A stretch of DNA of 64,000 nucleotides from positions 310,001 to 374,000 of the forward strand of contig NZ_SFCC01000004.1 in NCBI RefSeq assembly GCF_004214935.1, in the 5' to 3' direction. The number at the start of each line of letters is the position of its first letter. Position 1 is the first letter of the stretch. This document shows, piece by piece, positions 59,444 through 64,000 of the stretch. A program made the position numbers and the translations under genes. The notes under the pieces were generated by a model. The model was not told the origin of the DNA and ran no database searches. It saw nothing but the letters and a program-made list of their open reading frames with translations. Source of the DNA: Amycolatopsis suaedae. GTDB lineage: Bacteria > Actinomycetota > Actinomycetes > Mycobacteriales > Pseudonocardiaceae.

Positions 59444-60802
59444 ATGCCCGAAGCCGGACTCGCCGACCTGGCCGCACGGCTGGCCGACGGCACGGTCACG
59501 TCCGCCGAGCTGACCGCCGGGACGTTCGCCGACCTCGACGCCACCGAGCCGAAGCTCAACGCCTTCCGCCGGCTGCGCCGGGAGGACGCACTGGCCGAGG
59601 CAGCCGAGGCCGACCGTCGCCTCGCTCGCGGTGAGCGGGCGCCCCTGCTCGGCGTGCCGGTGGCGATCAAGGACGACGTCGACATCACCGGCCTGCCGAC
59701 GGCGTTCGGCTGTCCCGGCGACTTTCCCGTCGCCACAAGCGATTCCGCGGTCGTGCACAACCTGCGGTCCGCGGGCGCGGTGATCATCGGCAAGACCAAC
59801 ACCCCCGAGCTGGGGCAGTGGCCGTTCACCGAGGGCCCGGCGTTCGGCGCGACCCGCAACCCGTGGCAGCTCGATCACACGCCGGGCGGGTCGTCGGGCG
59901 GGTCGGCCGCCGCCGTCGCCGCCGGGGTGGTGCCAGCCGCACTCGGCTCCGACGGCGCGGGCTCGATCCGGATCCCGTCGGCGTGGACGAACCTGGTCGG
60001 CATCAAACCGCAGACCGGCCGGGTCCCGGTCGCCCCGGCCAGGGAGCTGTTCCACGGCCTGACGGTGATCGGCCCACTCGCCCGCACGGTCGGCGACGCC
60101 GCGCTGCTGCTGGACGTGGCGTCCGGTACCGACGGCGTGTTCACCGCGGCGGCCGGGCGGGACCCGGGCAGGCTCCGGATCGGCCTGTCCACGGTGTTGC
60201 CGTTCACGGCCACCCGGACCAGCCTCGACCCGGTCGTCGAGAAGGCGACCCGCCGCATCGCCGACGTACTCGCCGGGCTCGGGCACGAGGTCGTCGACAT
60301 CCGGCCGAACTTCTCACTGGTGGGCGTGAACTTCCTGCCACGGTCGCTGGCCGGCGTCCGGGACTGGTGCCTGCGCGTGCCGGACCGTTCGCTGCTGGAC
60401 CCGCGCACGCTGGCCAACATGCGCCACGGCAAGCACCTCGCCCCGGCGCTGCGGCTCGTCCGGGCCGCGGAACCGTTGCTGCACCGGCAGTTCCGGTCGA
60501 TCTTCCGCAAGGTGGACGTCGTGCTGGCGCCGACGACCGCGACCCCGCCGCCGCGGATCGGCCACTTCGACGGGCTGACCAACTGGGAGACCGACCAGGC
60601 GATCACCGCGGCCTGCCCGTACGCCTGGCCGTGGAACGTGCTGGGCTGGCCGGGCGTCAACGTCCCGGCCGGGCTCACCGAGGACGGCCTGCCGCTGGGC
60701 GCCCAGCTGCTCGGTCCCGCCGAGTCCGAAGCCCGGCTGATCTCGCTGGCCGCGCACCTGGAGTCGGCCGAGCGCTGGCAGGACCGGCGGCCGCCGCGGT
60801 GA
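59444..60802 (+). CDS. Amidase signature family hydrolase
   Basis: 452 aa. Catalytic triad Ser-cisSer-Lys: Lys in VAIKDDVDITGLPTAFG, cis-Ser in TPGGSSGGSAAAVAAG, nucleophile Ser in SDGAGSIRIPSAW. Also similar to GatA and 6-aminohexanoate-type amidases; no GatB/C nearby. ATG 59444 after GAGGAGG; a longer open frame to 58184 is antisense to the repeat protein. First gene of a coupled operon. Confidence 0.92.
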   Translation: MPEAGLADLAARLADGTVTSAELTAGTFADLDATEPKLNAFRRLRREDALAEAAEADRRLARGERAPLLGVPVAIKDDVDITGLPTAFGCPGDFPVATSDSAVVHNLRSAGAVIIGKTNTPELGQWPFTEGPAFGATRNPWQLDHTPGGSSGGSAAAVAAGVVPAALGSDGAGSIRIPSAWTNLVGIKPQTGRVPVAPARELFHGLTVIGPLARTVGDAALLLDVASGTDGVFTAAAGRDPGRLRIGLSTVLPFTATRTSLDPVVEKATRRIADVLAGLGHEVVDIRPNFSLVGVNFLPRSLAGVRDWCLRVPDRSLLDPRTLANMRHGKHLAPALRLVRAAEPLLHRQFRSIFRKVDVVLAPTTATPPPRIGHFDGLTNWETDQAITAACPYAWPWNVLGWPGVNVPAGLTEDGLPLGAQLLGPAESEARLISLAAHLESAERWQDRRPPR

Positions 60803-61335
60803 GCACGCGGGACGACATACTCCGAGCGGCGCTGACCGTGGTCGGCGAACAGGGCGTCGCGGGGCTCACCAACCGGCGGATCGCCGCCGCGGCCGGTGTG
60901 TCGCTGGGGTCGCTGACCTACCACTTCGCCAGCCAGACCGAGCTGCTGCGGGAGGCGATGCTGCGGTTCGCCGAGCAGGAGGCCGCCCAGCTGACCGCCC
61001 TGGCGGAGGCACACCGCGCCGAAGGCCTCGGCCTGGAGGAGGTGGCGCGGCTGGTGGAGCGGGTGATCGAGCAGCTTCCGTTCGGTACCAACGAGATCGC
61101 CGCGCTGGAGCTGTACCTGCACGCGGGCCGGGACGGTGGGCTGCGGGAGTCCGCGCGGCGCTGCTTCGCCGGGTACGACGAGCTGGCCACGACGGTGCTG
61201 ACCGCGCTCGGCGTCCCCGAGCCGGAGCGGACGGCCACGCAGGTGGTGGCGCTCATCGTCGGCATGCAGCTGCGCCGCCTGGCCACCGGCGAGCCGCAAC
61301 CGGCCGCGGAGGCGCTGACGCGGCTAGTGTCGTGA
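60799..61335 (+). CDS. TetR-family repressor
   Basis: 178 aa. N-terminal HTH (RDDILRAALTVVGEQGVAGL; TNRRIAAAAGVSLGSLTYHF), C-terminal ligand/dimer domain. GTG overlaps the amidase stop (GTGA). Likely represses its own operon through the palindrome at 59415. Confidence 0.92.
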   Translation: MSTRDDILRAALTVVGEQGVAGLTNRRIAAAAGVSLGSLTYHFASQTELLREAMLRFAEQEAAQLTALAEAHRAEGLGLEEVARLVERVIEQLPFGTNEIAALELYLHAGRDGGLRESARRCFAGYDELATTVLTALGVPEPERTATQVVALIVGMQLRRLATGEPQPAAEALTRLVS

Positions 61336-62174
61336 GCATGGCCGATGTCGCGGTGGTGAACGGAATCCGGATGTACTACGAGCGGGCGGGCGACGGGCCG
61401 CCGGTGGTGCTGCTGCACGGCTGGCCGCAGACGTCGTACTGCTGGCGCAAGATCATCCCGCCACTGGCCGAGCAGCACACCGTGCTGGCGCCGGACCTGC
61501 GTGGCTACGGCCGCAGCGACAAACCGCGGGGCGGCTACGACAAGCGCACCATGGCCACCGACGTCGCCGAGCTGGTGACCTCGCTGGGCTTCGACACCGT
61601 CGACGTGGTCGGCCACGACCGCGGCGGCCGGGTCGCCCACCGGTGGGCGCTGGACCGGCCGGAGCAGGTACGGCGGCTGGCGGTACTGGACATCATCCCG
61701 ACCAGGGAGATGTGGCGGCGGCTGGACGCCGGGATCGGCCGGGGGTACTGGCACTGGCTGTTCCACCTGCAGCCGGATCTGCCGGAACTGCTGGCGGGCA
61801 AAGACGTCGGCGCCTACCTCGGTTACTTCTTCGAGCGCTGGACCCACCGCCGTGACGGCCTCGAACCGGAGGCGATCGCCGAGTACGTCCGGGCGTTCTC
61901 CGCGCCCGGCGCGTTGCGGGCCGGGTTCGACGACTACCGCGCCTCCTTCCCCGACGACGCCGAGCACGACGAGGCCGACGCGGGCAGGCTGCTGCCGATG
62001 CCCGTGCTGGCGCTGTGGGGCAGCCACGGCCTGCTCGGGTCGCTGCCGACGGCCGACATCTGGCGGTCCTACGCCGAGGACGTCACCGCGCTCGGCATCC
62101 CCGACTGCGGGCACTTCCTCGCCGAGGAACAGCCGGACGCGGTGACCGAGCAGTTGCTCGCCTTCCTGTCGTGA
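61332..62174 (+). CDS. Alpha/beta hydrolase, haloacetate-dehalogenase/epoxide-hydrolase type
   Basis: 280 aa. VVLLHGWPQTSYCWRKIIPP, PDLRGYGRSDKP, nucleophile Asp in VVGHDRGGRVAHRWALD, acid-side IPDCGHFLAEEQP with His. The Asp nucleophile and RGYGRSDKP motif resemble fluoroacetate/haloacetate dehalogenases. Start GTG 61332 overlaps the tetR stop; ATG 61338 also possible. Confidence 0.87.
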   Translation: MSMADVAVVNGIRMYYERAGDGPPVVLLHGWPQTSYCWRKIIPPLAEQHTVLAPDLRGYGRSDKPRGGYDKRTMATDVAELVTSLGFDTVDVVGHDRGGRVAHRWALDRPEQVRRLAVLDIIPTREMWRRLDAGIGRGYWHWLFHLQPDLPELLAGKDVGAYLGYFFERWTHRRDGLEPEAIAEYVRAFSAPGALRAGFDDYRASFPDDAEHDEADAGRLLPMPVLALWGSHGLLGSLPTADIWRSYAEDVTALGIPDCGHFLAEEQPDAVTEQLLAFLS

Positions 62175-63295
62175 CGCGGGGATGGCCCGCCGTTCTGGTC
62201 GCGGCCGTCGCGGTCGCGGCAGGCGGGCTGTTCTACGGCGACACGCCGGTGCTGCGGCTGGGCTCGGCCGGGTGCCTGCTGCTGGTGCTCGGCCTGCTCG
62301 CGTGGTGGCCACGGCTGGGGGTGCGCGGGCTGCTCGCCGTCTGCGCCGCGACGGCGGCCGTCTCACTGGCCACCTCGGCGTGGACGTGGCTGGCGTTCGG
62401 ACGCTCGCTGGACACCGACACCGGCTCGCGCATCGTGCTGTGGGCACCGCTGGAGTCGGCGGCGCTGGTGGTACTGATCGTCCTGGCCTGCCGGCTGGCG
62501 CCGGCACGCGCGGCGGTCGCCGTCGCGGTCGTTCTGGGCATGACCGAGGCACTGATCGGGATGCGGCTGGTGTCGCCGCTGGGCATCGGGGTCGTCGCCT
62601 TCACCGTCGGCGTGTGGTCGCTGCCCGCGATCGGCGGTGCCGCGCTCGGCGCCTACCTGCGGTCGCTGGACGCCCGGCGGACCAGGATGATCGCCGACGC
62701 CCGCCGCACCCAGCGTCTGGACCTGGCACGCGACCTGCACGACTTCGTGGCCCACGACGTCAGCGGGATGGTCGTGCAGGCGCAGGCCGGGCAGGTGGTG
62801 GCCGGGACCGACCCGGACGAGGCGCGCGATGTGTTCCACCGCATCGAGCAGGCCGGACTCCAGGCGCTCGCGGCGATGGACCGGACCGTGCACATGCTCA
62901 CCGACGACGCCGGCGCGTCCCGGCACCGGCTGCCCGGGCTGGACGAGCTGGCCGACCTGGTCGCCGGCTTCGGGCCGCCCGCGACGCTGGACCTCGACGC
63001 CGTGGACGTGCCGAGGGAGGTCGGCACGACGGCGTACCGGATCGTCGTGGAAGCGCTGACCAACGTCCGGCGGCACGCGCCGAACTCCACCGAGGTCCGC
63101 GTGCGGGTCTGCCGCGAGGACGACGACCTGGCGGTGACGGTGTGGAACAACACGCGCGGGCCGGTGGGTGAGCGCAGTAGCGGGCTGGGGATCGTCGGCC
63201 TGACCGAGCGGGCGGAGGCACTCGGCGGGACGCTCACCGCCGGGCCTGCGGACACGGGCTGGCGGCTGGCGGCCCGGCTTCCGGTGGCACGATGA
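62171..63295 (+). CDS. NarL-type sensor histidine kinase
   Basis: 374 aa. Five or six N-terminal membrane segments (about 5-165), HisKA_3 with LARDLHDFVAHDVSGM (phospho-His near residue 190), HATPase with VVEALTNVRRHAPN and SSGLGIVGLTERAEALGG. Overlaps both neighbours by 4 bp. Ligand unknown. Confidence 0.92.
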   Translation: MTRGWPAVLVAAVAVAAGGLFYGDTPVLRLGSAGCLLLVLGLLAWWPRLGVRGLLAVCAATAAVSLATSAWTWLAFGRSLDTDTGSRIVLWAPLESAALVVLIVLACRLAPARAAVAVAVVLGMTEALIGMRLVSPLGIGVVAFTVGVWSLPAIGGAALGAYLRSLDARRTRMIADARRTQRLDLARDLHDFVAHDVSGMVVQAQAGQVVAGTDPDEARDVFHRIEQAGLQALAAMDRTVHMLTDDAGASRHRLPGLDELADLVAGFGPPATLDLDAVDVPREVGTTAYRIVVEALTNVRRHAPNSTEVRVRVCREDDDLAVTVWNNTRGPVGERSSGLGIVGLTERAEALGGTLTAGPADTGWRLAARLPVAR

Positions 63296-63945
63296 CCGGC
63301 GTGGCCCCGACCCGCGTTCTGATCGCCGACGACCACGCCATGGTGCGCAACGGCTTCCGGCTGGTGCTCGACGCCCAGCCGGACATGAGCGTCGTCGGGG
63401 AGGCCGCCGACGGCGCGGCCGCGCTGGAGCAGGCCGCGCTGCTGCGACCGGACGTCGTGCTGGCCGACATCCGGATGCCCAAAGTGGACGGTCTGGAGCT
63501 GACCCGCAGGCTGTCCGGGACCACCAGGGTGATCGTGGTGACGACGTTCGACCACGACGAGTACGTGCACACCGCCCTGCGGAACGGGGCGTGCGGATTC
63601 CTGCTGAAGCGGTCCGGGCCGACGTTGCTGATCGAGGCCATTCGCGCCGCGATGGCCGGGGACACGCTGATCAGCCCGCAGGTCACCGTCCGGCTGCTGC
63701 GCGGCCTGGCCGACCGGGAGCCACCCGCGGAACCCCGCGAGCCGCTGACCGAGCGGGAACGGGAAATCGCCGCGCTGGTCGCCGCCGGACGCACCAACGC
63801 GGAGATCGCCGCGGACCTGTTCATCTCGCCCGGCACGGTGAAGACGCACCTCGCGAACGTCAGCGGCAAGCTGGGTGCCCGCAACCGGGTGGAGATCGCG
63901 GCGTGGGCCTGGGCGGCCGGGCTGCCTGCCACTCATCCGAAGTGA
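63292..63945 (+). CDS. LuxR/NarL response regulator
   Basis: 217 aa. Receiver ATRVLIADDHAMVRNGFRLV region with phospho-Asp in PDVVLADIRMPKVDG, Thr in VTTFDHDEY, Lys in GFLLKRSGP; LuxR HTH LTEREREIAALVAAGRTNAE and SPGTVKTHLANVSGKLGARN. Pairs with the overlapping kinase. The remaining ~55 bp to the window end hold no gene. Confidence 0.94.
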   Translation: MTGVAPTRVLIADDHAMVRNGFRLVLDAQPDMSVVGEAADGAAALEQAALLRPDVVLADIRMPKVDGLELTRRLSGTTRVIVVTTFDHDEYVHTALRNGACGFLLKRSGPTLLIEAIRAAMAGDTLISPQVTVRLLRGLADREPPAEPREPLTEREREIAALVAAGRTNAEIAADLFISPGTVKTHLANVSGKLGARNRVEIAAWAWAAGLPATHPK

Positions 63946-64000
63946 TGACGGCGGTGTCAGTCCGTGCGATGACGTGTGCCGGACCCGGGTGACGCCAGGC

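Noticed and set aside
1..64000. tRNA, rRNA, insertion sequences, prophage or integrase genes
   Set aside because: No cloverleaf, GGTTCGAATCC-type arm, transposase DDE motif or integrase was seen by reading; a tRNAscan or ISfinder run would settle it.

Overview
High-GC actinobacterial chromosome. Coding strands show strong G/C third-position bias, GTG starts are frequent, and many neighbouring genes overlap by 4 bp (GTGA/ATGA). Mycothiol synthesis (mshA), a rex-hemACDB block, a BldN-type sigma factor with its anti-sigma partner, the 33-residue ribosomal protein bS22, and gene order close to the Mycobacterium tuberculosis Rv0474-Rv0529 region all point to a mycelial actinomycete, most likely of the Pseudonocardiaceae (Amycolatopsis-like). 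The genus is inference. I saw no tRNA or rRNA gene, no insertion sequence, prophage or CRISPR array.

Layout. 1-11.3 kb, minus strand: a tetrapyrrole and cytochrome c block. rex-hemA-hemC-hemD-hemB, three small membrane proteins, hemL, a histidine phosphatase and resA run without a gap above 70 bp and may be one ~9.5 kb transcription unit starting at a promoter overlapped by a Rex-like operator. A repeat-filled gap then separates resA from ccdA and resB. 12-18 kb: a membrane-anchored molybdopterin oxidoreductase, glutaredoxin, acyl-CoA synthetase, the BldN/RsbN-like pair and a HAD phosphatase. 18-28.6 kb, minus strand: acyltransferase, SDR, bS22, HTH protein, proC, thioesterase, proline dehydrogenase, TIM-barrel isomerase, a Pro-rich membrane protein, ppx, regX3-senX3. 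29-38 kb: GNAT protein with a leader-peptide-like upstream ORF, gpmA, DUF4349 lipoprotein, YbjN, mshA, hydrolase, L,D-transpeptidase, murB. 38-50 kb: assorted metabolism, an HBHA-like protein with its XRE regulator, DUF445. 50-64 kb is more accessory: aminotransferase, ECF sigma factor, a secreted low-complexity protein, MocR/YczE, Clp_N/HTH, PP2C, a helical-repeat protein, and a five-gene amidase-tetR-hydrolase-two-component operon.

The intergenic DNA is the most unusual part. At least four repeat classes occur: (1) a ~50 bp palindrome built on GTGAAGGCCACCTTCAC, about ten copies, always next to a gene 3' end and probably acting as terminators; (2) 21-bp tandem arrays of the type GCGAGT-N4-CGTTCCGG; (3) a ~50 bp module ending in GGTGAGAACCCGG next to the arrays; (4) nested CCCCAATG/CATTGGGG palindromes. 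A separate 164-bp imperfect palindrome joins the stop codon of a DUF2505 gene to the start of a methyltransferase gene. Clear candidate operators precede rex, mocR/yczE, the HTH/Clp_N pair and the amidase-tetR operon.
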